Shown piece by piece: positions 1 through 12,100 of a stretch of 64,000 nt of DNA. Every line of letters begins with the position of its first letter. Positions within the stretch are counted from its first letter, which is position 1. This DNA comes from Formicarius rufipectus (Eukaryota; Chordata; Aves; Passeriformes; Formicariidae): assembly GCA_013399695.1 (NCBI GenBank), contig VXAU01003159.1, forward strand, positions 1,196,415-1,260,414. Reading direction: 5' to 3'. The notes under the pieces are model-generated. The model did not search any database. It saw only the letters and a list, made by a program, of their open reading frames with translations, and was not told the origin of the DNA. A program made the translations under genes and the position numbers.

Positions 1-1633
1 ACTGCTAACAATATCGTGGGATGGAAGAAGCTGCCACAGCGCTAATCCATTACAATGGCAATAAACTTTCGTCTTAGCTGTGAGGCATGAAGAGTTTGGA
101 TATACTGTTTGAGATAACAGGGCTTATTTTTGGCTATCATAGCAGAATACCTGCTTTTCCCTTCAAAAACTGCTGACAAAAAAATGTTATTTTAGAATAA
201 TGAACAAGGCAATGACCTGTTGGGTGTCCACATGCCCTGTGGTGAAGTGGTGAAGTGGTGAAATGAGGTGATATGGTAGAAAACATCTTTTGTATTTATG
301 CTTGTCTTTGTTTCAATTCAAAGTCCTCTGATTTCACAGTCTGACTGAAGTCTGGACTCCAGACAACAGCTCAGCATAGTGCTGGCAATGCATTCAGTTT
401 TCTCATTCCTTCCAAAATGAGTTCCCAGTGGGCCCCAATGAAGGATCCATAGACTCTTCACATCTCTGCTAGGCAGCCTACTCAAATTCTATGTCAAGAA
501 AGGAGCACAGTCCCAACCCAGGTTCCAGGTTCTTGCTCAGCCTCCACGTTTCTGCATTGGGCAGTGCTATTTTCATGCTCTAAAGCCTTTGTGTTTGATA
601 TTACAAGGATTTGTAGACTGCACAGATATACCAGTCCTATGTCTCTCCCTCACTGTGTGCTCCAGACTGCTTTTGGTCACTCTCATTCATCTGTCCATGG
701 CTAGCTGCCTGGATCCAGTTCTTCACTGGATACCCTGCCTTGTGTGAACAACATATGTGACAAATAAGCAATGTGCCTCATCAAGTGGCACGGGAATGCA
801 ATGTTCCAGCTACTGAAGGACATTTACAATTCAGCAACTTGCCACCTTTGTGTCACTCCTAAAATACTGTAAAATGTAAACAGACAAATCTAAAAGGAGA
901 TGCAGGAGTACAAACTTGCCCAGAACTCTGCTTGTTTGCATTCTCAGCTTAAATAAGTAAACTGTAATGAAATCTACTGACACAGTTTTGGCAGTTTTGA
1001 TTTACATTTTCTCTAAGGCCCAGTAATTGTTTTCTTAAGAATTTATCTGTGATTAAAAATATTTCTGTGTTTCAACCCACACCTTTGAAAATGTCGAACA
1101 CTTTTGTCATGGTTTGTGCAAATCTAGTTGTTTTTTCCCTCTTTTATTATGAAAACCTTCTGAAAAGAGTATTTGGAGGTGACATTAAGAGCTTGTGAAG
1201 GGTGCTGAAGTATACTTTTTGTGTAAATCACCTGCCTGGACTAAATGGCAGATCACACTTCCAACTACAGATGGGAAAAAAACCTGATTTTGAGAGGTAA
1301 AGCAGGATGTCAAGTGAGCTGTGCTAATCCTGCAAACATGAATCTTCCTTGTCTTATACACCATAGCTCCTGGTTATGTTCAACAAGTCTCTTGCAAAAA
1401 TGCAGTTCATCCTCTGTAGCCTTTGAAGGTACCCAGCCTGAATTGCTTGCTGAGACACAGCAGCATGGCAGCTCACCTGGGCAGAGTGTTTCTCCAAGGA
1501 GCAAACAGCCACTGATGCATTCAGGCCCAACACAGAGTATTGCTTTAACCTCACAAGGCAGCATCTGCATCACACTCTGACCCTAAACTTTGTTTCTTTA
1601 CAAGGAAGATCTCAAGTATACAAAGTACCCTGG
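1..1633. other. Unique non-coding DNA
   Basis: No gene or recognisable mobile element is visible. A short direct repeat near 241-265 has about three copies of the 8-mer GGTGAAGT, the last one diverged. The open frames around 1245-1580 on both strands overlap each other, lack homology I can recognise and look like chance. Confidence 0.6.
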
Positions 1634-1740
1634 GGAAAAAAAAACACCAAAAAAAACCCCACCACCACCACCACCACCAAAACACAACAACAACAAAAAA
1701 AACCACAAACAAACAAACAAACAAAAACATCAAAAAACCA
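1634..1740. repeat. A/C-rich simple repeat
   Basis: This is low-complexity sequence made of A runs, a (CCA)n run of about seven units near 1658-1679, (CAA)n, and then (CAAA)n near 1706-1723. Apparent open frames on the - strand here (poly-Phe, Val and Trp) are only translations of the repeat. It may be an expanded retroelement tail, but no element body is recognisable next to it. Confidence 0.9.
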
Positions 1741-4700
1741 GAATAAATTCTTAATTTGCCTTCCCTGCCAAAGCAGGTACTCCAACAAGAAAAACAAATA
1801 GTCTACTGAGATTCTCAGTTTGTTTCTGGGGACCCTCTCATATCCTCTAGAGAACTTGATTCCTGAAACAGAGTTTCTTCTTTGACATGGGCTGCAGAAA
1901 TGGCTTTGGGGTGCGTTGAGCTCAGCTGTGATACCCTGTGACAGATTTCCTAACTGTAGTTGGGCAAGTTGAAGACAGACTGTCGTTTCATCATTTTTGG
2001 ACAGAGATCCCCCCTTTAACACTTAAATACTATCCACATACTGATATTCTGGCAAGCCTGTTTTCATGCTAATCTGTTAGGATGGTCCTGTTCCCACTCA
2101 TAATGTGGCACAGCATGTCAGCTTCAACCAGGCAAGGATGCCAGCCTCAGTTGGATTGTGAATAGCCTGCAGAAGAGGCTCCTGCTGGTGGAAGAAGTGC
2201 CAAATTAGGCCACATGCTCTCTCATTGGGATGCAGTGTGCCCAAAGCTGCTTTGGTTTCAATTATGGAGGGAGTAACATTTTTTTTCAGAAAGGAACGTG
2301 CTAACCCTTTCATTTTGTGTGCTCTGCCTCCCCTGTTGGACTTCTGTAAGTTATTTCTGGAGTTTGTCTGTATAAAATGAATATATTCTTTCCTGACAGC
2401 TGAGGAAAAGGTCAGGTATGGCTGCTCAGATTATGAGCCCCAACTGTGTTTGTTGTTGACTTCAGAGTTGTCTCTTTCTATTAAACTCTTTACTGTTAAA
2501 ACAACAGCACTGGTGCTGTACAGACACTGGCACCAAAGACAGATTTTGCCCCAAGTGTCTAACAGTCTCCCTGTTCAATGTTTCCTGGCAGCAATCCAGG
2601 TGTCCCTTGCTCCTGCACACCTTGGTTACCTCCAGAGAGCTGTTGGGTAGGTAAGAGTCACACCCTGCTGCATGTACCCCTCTGATCAGTACTTTCAGGA
2701 ACTGACAGGATTCACCAGTGAAGCCTTGTTCAGGACAGAAGAGCTTCTGGAACTGCTTTTTTCAGGTGATCTCTACAGATTCTGTCAGGCAGCTGCATGT
2801 GAGAATATATCACCTATCAAACTGAGTGTGGCCTGCCAGCCTGAGCAAAACATCTCAACAACAATCCTGCATTGGTGCCGAATTGTCACTTGTTTTCTTA
2901 CAGAGTCGTGGTTGCTTCTGCCTTTGCAGCTATGATGCTGTTTGCCCTTTGTATAAACACCATCCTTTTCTGAAAGTAGTATGAATGCGGAGCAATATGC
3001 CACCAGCTAAAATGGTTGCCTTTCCACACTCGCTCACCACAGGAACTCTTTAATCAGCAATGTCAGCCAGGGACAGAAATCTCATAGTTGAGAGATAACA
3101 GTTATTTGCTGGCAACTTCTTGCATGATAAGCCCAACAACTGAGTGATTACACACTTTCTCAAATAACACAGGAAAATGCCACACCACATTTCCAAAAGT
3201 ACATGTTCCAGCATCTTTAAGCTGCATAAGGATTTTGTCAAGATATTTTCTCCTTCTGTTTATTTTTTTGTTGTTGCTGTGAAATCTGAATGTAATGTTT
3301 ACACTATTGAGCTATCCCCCAGCTTTTCTGCAATGAAAAGTTCCATAAAGAGTACAAAGTCAATACTACAGACAAAGTGCAACTGATTAATGGGAGAGGA
3401 TTTCTTCCATAACTAGACTGCTTAAGGTCACAGATAAACAGTTTTTCATAGCTGCTTCATCCACTGAATTGCACTCGCATGGTTGCACTGCTAGTTGAAA
3501 GGGAAATGAGTGAATACATGCTGGTTGAGTAAATTATTAAAATGCATATGATACAGCAAAGTTATTTCTGCAAAAACCCTTCTAATGAAGAGAGGCAATG
3601 CCTTTGCAGAAGTGAAATTAGTTTAAAGCAAACCAGTGAAAAATAACATTTCTAAACACTGATAGAGTGCTTCTAAGGTGTAGAGGAGAGATGTGTGAAG
3701 CAATAAGATTAGTGTGAGTCCCTTTGTGTATTCTTCCTTCAATGATGTCTGGGTGGTGCACCTTTATAATTAAGTCAACATACTTGGGCTGGTTTAAATG
3801 TGAACCTGTATTTTCAGCAATTCTTGGGATTCAGACCAACCCAGTGTATGTTTTTAGACTTTCGGTGTTAGACAACAAGTTTTGGGACATGTAATGTGAG
3901 GGAGCACCTGAGGTGCTGGTGCATGTTCCCAGGTGGTACTGCTATGGGCTGCCATGCTGGGCAGCTTCTGGGCCATGTACTTGCAGGCAGATCGACCCCC
4001 TTTCCTCCCCTGCAACTGCACAGGTTGGATGCAGCAATCTGGAGCACCAAAGGGCCTGAAGCCTCCCAGGGAGGCTAAAGAAGCCACAGGACTGCTTAGT
4101 CAACCACTAAAGACAGGCAAAACTGTGGGTGAGAGGAGTGTCTATTAGGATTTAGAAGTAGAACCTGTATTTCTATTACGTGTGAAACCTAATAGATGGT
4201 TTAAGTTCTGCAGTGGTCTGAAATATTCTTGAGATTTCAGTCCCAGTCACAGTATTTTGTGATACTTGTGCCGCCTTGAACGGGTGGGTCTTTTGAGCTG
4301 AACTCTTGCGTTGGAAACTTTTAAGTTATTTGGAGGAAAAAAATTCACTGCCTTTCTGGCTTTGCATTTAAATCTAGGGTTGTTTTCCAGCAGGGGTAAT
4401 TACATCCAAATGTCCTTTTGTTCTTAAGCTGGCATAGGGTCAGGGTTTGTGGTTGCTTTGCTGGCCCTCTGTGTAAGGGCAATGAGAGCAGGCTGAGATT
4501 TTTTAGCACTGGGTTGCACTTAAGTGAGGAGAAAGCCATCAAGATTATAGTTCTTTTGCCCCTCCCTCCTGTCAGATATTTTTCTCTTGCAGTAGCAACA
4601 GCAGGTGTGTTTGTGCTTGCATTAGGAGTAAGAAAGAGACAGACCTACCAGCCTGCTGAATTTCATGGATTTATTTTCACAGGTGAGAAGAGAAGTAGAC

Positions 4701-7700
4701 AACATTAATGGAATTTAGATGCTCTCATCTCTATCTTACTTCTGCTCTGAAACTGAAGGTTGTCATTCCCTTTCTTACCCATTAGTATTCATTGACTCTT
4801 CCTGTTCCTTCTCTGTTGCCTTGGTTTCTCTCTTCTTTCCTTCTCTCAAGCTAGATGTTGTGCAATAAACTCAGGAAGGACCATGTGTTATTTCTGTTGT
4901 TTATAGCACAATTGCCCACACTAATTGTTCCTATATAAGCTGAAATTAGGCCCTTCTCCAAGATAGCACACAGTGCAAACATAACCTGGAGACTTTATAA
5001 ATAGCCCAAATAGAATCTGACTTTCTTTATCTGGAGGGTGATCCTTAGTGATCTTCATACATAGTCTTCAGTCTAATGGTAGTATAAAAGGAAAATAGGT
5101 CTGGAGACTGCCTGTGGAGATTAAAAATGTTGTCTCTGTCTTCAGAAAACCACAATTCTTTAAAAGTCTTTTAGAATCAGTAAATCTGCCTTTATTCATA
5201 CTGGGTGAAGTAGACAGCTGGCACTTTCTGATTCCAAGACAAACAGATCCTGTGGATTTTGCTGGCTGAAAAGAAGTTATTACTGCAGAAGTGGAAATCC
5301 ACGTAGCTCCCAACAATGAGACTTGTATCAGCAAAGCAACAAAATTTTTAAGTGTACTGTGTGTTTGCTTGGCAGATTCTGAGTTCCTTTAACCCACTGG
5401 TACGAGATAAGTGCTCATGTAAACGGACGTATTTCAGACTTGTTACCTGGAATCAAAATCTGACCTATTGACATCTGGTTAGGCAAGTATTTCTCCTTCT
5501 TTCCATATACAGCTACTTGTTATGTTATTTCATGTGCTAGATGTTAATTTTCTCAATAGTGGTTTTCAGAGATTTTTCTTCAGATGGATACTTGCCCATA
5601 GCAATATATTTTGAAGCACTGTATGAGGTTAAAAAATAAGAAATTCAGTAAGAAAAATATGTGCTTGTCACATATCTTGCAGTTCCAAGTAATGATTTCC
5701 CTTAAAAAAGCCCCAACCCAACAGTAACAAAAACCTTCCACTCCAGAGTGACTTGTTCTGTAATAGGACTCAGAATGTGACTCAAATCTACATAATTTCT
5801 CAGTTTCTCATGCTCCCTCTCCATCTGTTTGCCTCTTGTCTCCTGAAGGACAATATTTTTGCCTTATATGAATATTGTTCAAACTTCTGTAACTTAGCTG
5901 GGAATTGCAAGGTGCTATGCAAAATCAATTAAAATATTATCCTGCAGTGTATGGCTTGATTAATGTTTATAATTCTCAGGAGGAAAGACTAAATTTCTTC
6001 ATAAGAGCTTTCAAGCTGATTCTCACCAATTCCACAGAAAATTGAATAGGTGAAGCATTGCAACTCGAGCTGACATATGGGGGTGTCATGTGAGTTTGGA
6101 AATGAGGTAGAAAGTAGTCTGGGAATATTCTTCTGTTTCTGTGCCAATCAATACTTTTCTCCTTTCCTCATTTGCACATTGTAACTAGTACCTTTTCTGA
6201 AAGCCACTCACTGGCAGAACTGGTCTGGCATTCATGGAAGCATTAAGCTGACAAATGGTTTGTATTGGGAGAGAAATGTTTATCTTTGACAGAGAAACTT
6301 CTCAGTAGGCACAAGCAGACTTGTATTTAGCTTGGTATGTTACTTGGTGTCTTTAGTGGATAGCCTCCAGAGCAGCATGGTGTGGCAGAAAGTGTTGTGT
6401 CATTGAAAACTGATCTGTTTTTCTTGAATGATGCACAATTCATCAAGTGCAAGACATGTTTTGTCTTCGGGTGGCACCACTGTTCCCAGGATAATGCATT
6501 AAATATGCATTAGTAACACGTCAGGCTTTCATGGAACAGGTACTTTGAAGTACCTGAAAGTTGTGGCAGTAGTCCTGCTACTGTTATGAAAACTGAACAG
6601 CTCTGCTATTTCCATGAAAATGGTGAAGCCAGTGATGAACTGAAAGTCAAGGTACTGGCTCCTTTTCTTACCTGTCTCTGTAGTTTGATGCTAAATGGCC
6701 TGTGTGATTTACAGTGCTATAGCCAACAGCCTGCAGATTTGCCCATACAGGCACAAGCTAAGCAGAGTGGCAAAGTTGTCCTACTACAAGAGTTGTGATG
6801 TGCTGTGGAGCAGTCAGCACATAAATAACTCTGCACATATCAATAAATTTGTGTAACAAGCAGGAATACATCAGGAATGACACATTGTGTTCTTATTTGC
6901 CAAGGTATTTGGAGCTGTTATACCTTCAGTCACAGGAATGTATATTGCAAATAGTGGTCTAACCCAGCTGGAGATGCTGGCGGTTGTCTACAGGAGTGAC
7001 CATCTTGGGCTGTGGCACATTTTACTTTTTCTTCCCACTCATGTTCCCTGTGTCCCCACGGTGTCAAGGTACATCTTTTTCTCCTTCCAAGCCTCCAGTG
7101 GAAAAGCTACTACCCTTGCCTGTTGACAATGCCATCCCACAAATGGGCCAGAAGAGTAGAACACTTACATGGGTGCTCTCCAGCTGGTTCCAGAACAAAC
7201 CAGCTAGTTCTGCTCAGCTCATCTGACAACAGTGGTGTGAGCACCCTTGCACATTCCCTGCAGATCATGGAGTGGGGAACTACACTGCCTCTGTGGCAGA
7301 GCTGTCAGTGCCTCTTCAACAAGGGTGTGGGCTGACAGCCAACTGGGGCAGTGCAAAGAATGGTGATAGGTTCCCTGGACCATGCTGGAATGCTGCAATA
7401 GCCTGCAGCAGGCTCCTCTTTTGGCCAGCAGGATTCTTTGCTATCCAGTGCGCATGGGAAGGGTGCTAATATTGCTGCTGAATGGTCCATTGGGTATCGT
7501 TTGCCCAAGATGAGCAGTGTGAGCACTCAGGTGAGGCCAGAGAGAGAAGCTGAGACACACTCTCACCTCTTCTTCTTTACCCTCTACTCATCTCTTTCCA
7601 GCTCTGTCTTTTACTACATGTCATGGTTGCTCACGGATCCACTGGTTCTGCCCATCTTAAACTATTAGATTGGAACATGAAGGGAGCCCTGATTATAGAC

Positions 7701-9055
7701 AGGTTCTGCCCATCTTGCTGCTTCTTTAGACTAAGTCAGACATATTCCCCTCTATCTGAGGATTTCACTGCACAGGATTTGTCCTGTGGCTGGGAGAGCT
7801 ACTTTTTCAACGTGACAGCCTTGTTGTGTTGCCACTGCTTCTGTGTTGACATGTGTCAAACAGGAGAGCTCACTATCTTCTTTCAATAGCCTTTTGTGAC
7901 TCTTCCTCCTCTTTTTGTTGGGAAAAAAGAAAACAACAAAAAACATCAAACTAAATCCATTTCACTTCATGTGCCTGCAAGAAAGCATCTTGCTTTAACC
8001 CTCTGCTGGCTTTTTATCAATGTGCAGTCTTGGTAGTGAGTGGCTCCTCTTCATGGAAGTGGCAGCTGTGTCCCTCCTTGTGGGTCTGCTGCCCTGGTCT
8101 GTGCCTTTCTGTGAAATGCTTTCAGAATCCCACTTTCCTGGCACTTATGGCTCAATTTGTGCAGAGTGGAATTACACCAAGGCCTGTGAGTGAGAGATGC
8201 AACAGCAGAAGGCAAAGCTGGGAGTAGTGGGAGCAGGTGTCTGGCACCTCATAGAGTTGGAGCTAGTTCCCTGACATTTAGAAGGGATAATGGCTGCGCT
8301 GTTCCATGCCAAGAATTGGGAGCATGGGATTTATCCAGCCTATGCCCACCTACTTTCTGCATGTGGACATTTGTTCCCCCACCCACCTAATTAGGAAAAT
8401 AGAGTGTAGAAAATGAAGGGGTGGGTTTGTTATTTTGTTGTGGCTGTTTGAAAGCAAAGTTTGCTTTGCAGCCTCACATTACCATCCATGGAGGGACAGC
8501 ATTGTCTCCAAACCTGGCATTAGTGTTGGCTTTCCTCAGGAAGTCTAATGGGAGGCAAAGCTATGCCTCAGACTGCCATTGTGGCAGCAAAAAGGATCAG
8601 AATCACTGGAAAGAGCATCCATACTCATAGTGAATGCTTGGGAGAGAACTGCTATTGGAGAAATAACCCCTGGGTAAACATGGAAAATCGACACTTTGAC
8701 TCTGTCAAATATTTCAATACACAAAAATAATTCCCAGAGTCAGGGAATTTTTAATCCACTCAGCTGCAGTTCAGTTAACATTTAAAATTCAAATTCCTTG
8801 CAAAAGTAACTTTATATTCCTTTAGCCATTTCCCTTTATGCAATAATTCCTTTGTTTGGTTCTTGTGTTTTGGCCCCAGATAATTTGTCACCTAATGGTT
8901 GGACCTTCAGCATCATTAGAGTGTCCAGGGAAAACCATTTGCATAATTTACCTTACTAGCCATTATCCTGTTTCGTTCACCCTTAGGTAACTTATCAGGC
9001 TGCACAAGTAAATAGTAAATAGTAGGTTTGTTTCACCCAAGAATTCTTCATCAGT
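1741..9055. other. Unique non-coding DNA
   Basis: This stretch has ordinary AT-leaning composition. All open frames are short, overlap on both strands and show no family I recognise. It contains scattered splice-like signals, the best of which (4593-4682) is listed separately. No transposon ends, tRNA-like B boxes or long tandem repeats were seen. Confidence 0.5.
4593..4682 (+). other. Exon-like interval with a membrane-helix-like reading frame (speculative)
   Basis: A long pyrimidine-rich stretch (about 4549-4590) ends in a TTGCAG acceptor, and ACAG|GTGAGA forms a donor after 4682. The 90-bp interval stays open in a phase 1-1 frame. It reads VATAGVFVLALGV, then RKRQ, then about 14 polar or aromatic residues, which resembles the end of a single-pass membrane helix with a basic stop-transfer signal. 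I recognise no protein family. No neighbouring exon with matching phase was found, and short open intervals between decent splice signals are expected by chance in 64 kb. Confidence 0.12.
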
Positions 9056-9185
9056 CAGGATCATAGAAAGAGAGAGCTGGAAGGGATACTGAGAAGGCCA
9101 TCTCTTGCCCTAGGGCAGGATTTGCAGTAGCTACCTCACTATTGGCACATGACAGTATAATTTATTCTGTAACTTCAGCAGAACA
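9056..9185 (-). mobile_element. Old CR1/L3-like LINE 3' end fragment
   Basis: On the + strand the segment opens with ATCATAGAAAG, then AGCTGGAAGGGATACTGAGA and GGCCATCT, then CCCTAGGGCAGGAT. This is the reverse complement of the conserved 3' end of amniote CR1 elements, a TCATAGAA tail followed by a GGAAGGGACCT...GGTCATCTAGTCCA-type block. Similarity fades after about 9130 and the far boundary is approximate. It is strongly diverged and non-functional. Confidence 0.65.
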
Positions 9186-12100
9186 GGATGAGAGAAGGGT
9201 ACAGGGTGAGAAGCTCTAGTTCATGACAGAAGACAGATCAACTGTTTCTTAGCCTGAGGGTTTCCCCCCTTCCACAGAAATGTGCCTTGGCTAGCAGGCA
9301 ATGGGGTATTCAGAGGTGGGATGCCTTTGGAATCTCTCCAAGGGACTGTGCATGTTTGTGGGTTCTGAGGTATCACAACTTTCTAATCCAAAGTACAGAA
9401 TACTCATCAGGGAGCTGGGATACAATCCTTGCCCCCTTATTAATTAGTTTTTGAGGGATGACTTCCCAAATCTGAGGCAAGTTCACCAACCATTGCTGCA
9501 GCACTGTTATACTGGTGACAACCTATTCTGTCATGTCTCTGAATCTAACCCTTTATTTCTTTTACTTTTTGTACAAGTCCTTGAAAATAAAATATCCTGT
9601 TTTGACTCAGATGGGGCACTCATTCAACACAAAGGAAGGATGATGGATTTAAAAACAAAAGCTTTGGTTCAATCCAAATAAAATAAAATATTTACGCTTT
9701 TTTTTCTTTCTGGTTCAGTTGCTGAGCTAAAAAATCACTTTTTGCAAGCCCTTGATAACCACTGGCTGTCCCACTAAATTTGTGTCAAGTGGTTGCTCCT
9801 ATTCCTCTTTGTCCTGGTAGTCTTACAGCTGATCTCATCACAGCAAAAGTATCTCTACTCTGGTTGCAGCCATGCAGAGCTGTTCTGGCCTAGCCATCAG
9901 CAAGGCAGAGAAGTAACTTTCCTCACCTCTGCTGACAATCTAGAGGCCCTGTGACAGAGCATTCATCAGAGCATCTCAGCTTACTCAGCTTTAGGCTATG
10001 ATTATGAACCTGAAATTTTTTTTCTCTGCTGAAAGCACAGTTATGTCAAACACTGGTATTTGGCTGGCAGCATCTCTTCCTCAGGAGCTGCCTTCCAAAC
10101 CGGGCATTTCAGGTAAAAGCCAACAGGGTGTGGGTGAAAGAATTGCTACTTGAAATATGTAATAGCATAAAACTGGATCAACTTGTATAACACCTAAGGC
10201 ACAAAGACATAAGCGTTTGCTGCTTGTAATATCACAAGCCTGACTGAGGCACTGAGATTCTTTCTGCAGTATCCAGGGAGAAACAGGCATCCCAGAGAGC
10301 AATTCACAAAAGCCAGGAAGCTGAAGATGTCTGTTTAGAGTTACATCCCTTTCTAGAACTGAGGTACCACATTCAGCACTGTCAAATGAGACATCTGCCC
10401 AGATAGGCTTTTTGAGTCTGTCAGTTGGATTTTTTTCCAGAAACTTCTTAACAGGAAGTCTTAATGCAAAGTCTTTGGTGAATGAACCAGCACCCATATC
10501 TGTTATCTCTCTGGGAATTTCCCTATCCCTTTGATCACATTCCTCCTCGTTCATGCAGTTCTATAGTTTCAGCAAAGGTCCTTTCCTGGAATTAGCCTGA
10601 TCATTAAATCTGTTCCACCAGACAGCTAGGAGCCCAGTGCCTCTCAAACAAGGAATGGAGCTGAATCTGGAGCCTCCACAACTTGTGTCAGTATTTTGAA
10701 CACTGAGAATACAATTGCTTTTTCTCCCATATAAAAAGAAGGCAGCTTACAGCTACATTTTCTGTGAAGCTGGTCCTGCAGTAATGCCCACTAGTGCTCT
10801 GAGATGCTAGTGTGAGTGCTGAAAATGGAGTATCAAGAGCCTGGGGGGAGTAATAAGAATTTCAGGTTCATAATCAGTGCATTTAGTCATTTTGGAGGTC
10901 TAGGCCTGGAGAATTTTCTTCCAGAGTCCACAGGGAATGCACAGTTCATGCTAGTTCCCAGTTAAAGAAGCAGAGCTTTGAATTTATGCTGAAGAGAGGT
11001 TTCTTGGAGATGTGAGAAACATGAAGCTTAGCATGGGTACAAAACCTGCTTGTGACTTGCCATAGTTTGAGCTGAAGGATGGTGCAGTAGAAGGCCTTTT
11101 GTAATATTCATCCTCCACCCTTTTTTGAGATTAAATCCAGCTTGCATGGAATTTTTTGGCAGTGATTTTGCACTTAGCAATAATCATACCATATTGGGAC
11201 AAAATACTCAAAATATGTAGCAATGTGGGACTTTATGCCTTCCAGCAAGCCAATGGATGTGCTGGAGCTGAATAGCATGATTTTTAATGAATGAGACCCT
11301 GGCTACACTTCTTGTTTGGCATTGGTCTGCCAAAGAGTATAGCTTTTCTTATCATTTTTTTGAACGGATTCAGTGAAATTTCTAGCTCTTGGATTAAAAG
11401 AGTCATTAATAAAATGGGCTATAAAAGTCTGAGTGAATGTAACGAACTCCTATTGAAAATGTGCTGAATAAAGCAGATGTGATGGTCAGGTAATTGGCAA
11501 ACAGGCCACCTCTTGATTTTCTTTTCAGTGTTGCTGCTACCTGGGGTATGAGTCTAGTCAAAGAGAAAATACGATTCTTTTAATTAAAACAGTCTATGCA
11601 ATGTCATTTCACTTAAAATTGACCACGGCTTTTTAAAGAAGGTTGAAAACAGTCTAATCAGGGCTTGGTTTGGGTCCTACAGCAGGAGGAGAGGAGCAGG
11701 CTATCAAAGGGAGTTTCACAGGCCATATGTGAGAGCTAAAATATAGGTGTTAACCTCAGCAGTGGAAGTTAATGAGCATCCTGATGATACTCCAGAGTGA
11801 TTCCTTTTCTCCAGCTGTAATTGTGAGTGCTGAGAGCTGTTTCTTTCTGTGAGCCTGGGGGGTGCATTTGTGTATCCCTTAAGTCTTGAAATATCAGCTT
11901 TAACCAGCAGCACCCAGTTGCAGCTGATCAGGTCCCTCCTTACCTGTGCTTAGACCCTACCTACAGCCACAGCCTAGGTAAGAAACCAAACCAGGAGCTG
12001 CTATCTAAAGGAGTGTTTGGTCTTCATGTAAATCTAACACTCCTCCCTGAATTCATATTAGAATATAGTCATGAACGTGTTTGCAGCTTTCTGCAAAGAA

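Noticed and set aside
1551..2022. Phe/Val/Trp-rich frames on the - strand
   Set aside because: They are translations of the A/C-rich simple repeat at 1634-1740.
6672..6757. Exon-like 86-bp interval on the - strand (acceptor CTCTGCTTAG, donor GACAG|GTAAGA)
   Set aside because: Open in one frame but with no recognisable product, and no phase-matched neighbour on that strand.
7432..7530. Exon-like 99-bp interval on the + strand ending CTCAG|GTGAGG
   Set aside because: The acceptor is only moderate, the peptide is unrecognised and chance is likely.
10081..10554. 157-codon ATG-initiated open frame on the - strand
   Set aside because: Weak start context (T at -3), no recognisable domain, and a length expected a few times by chance in six frames of 64 kb.
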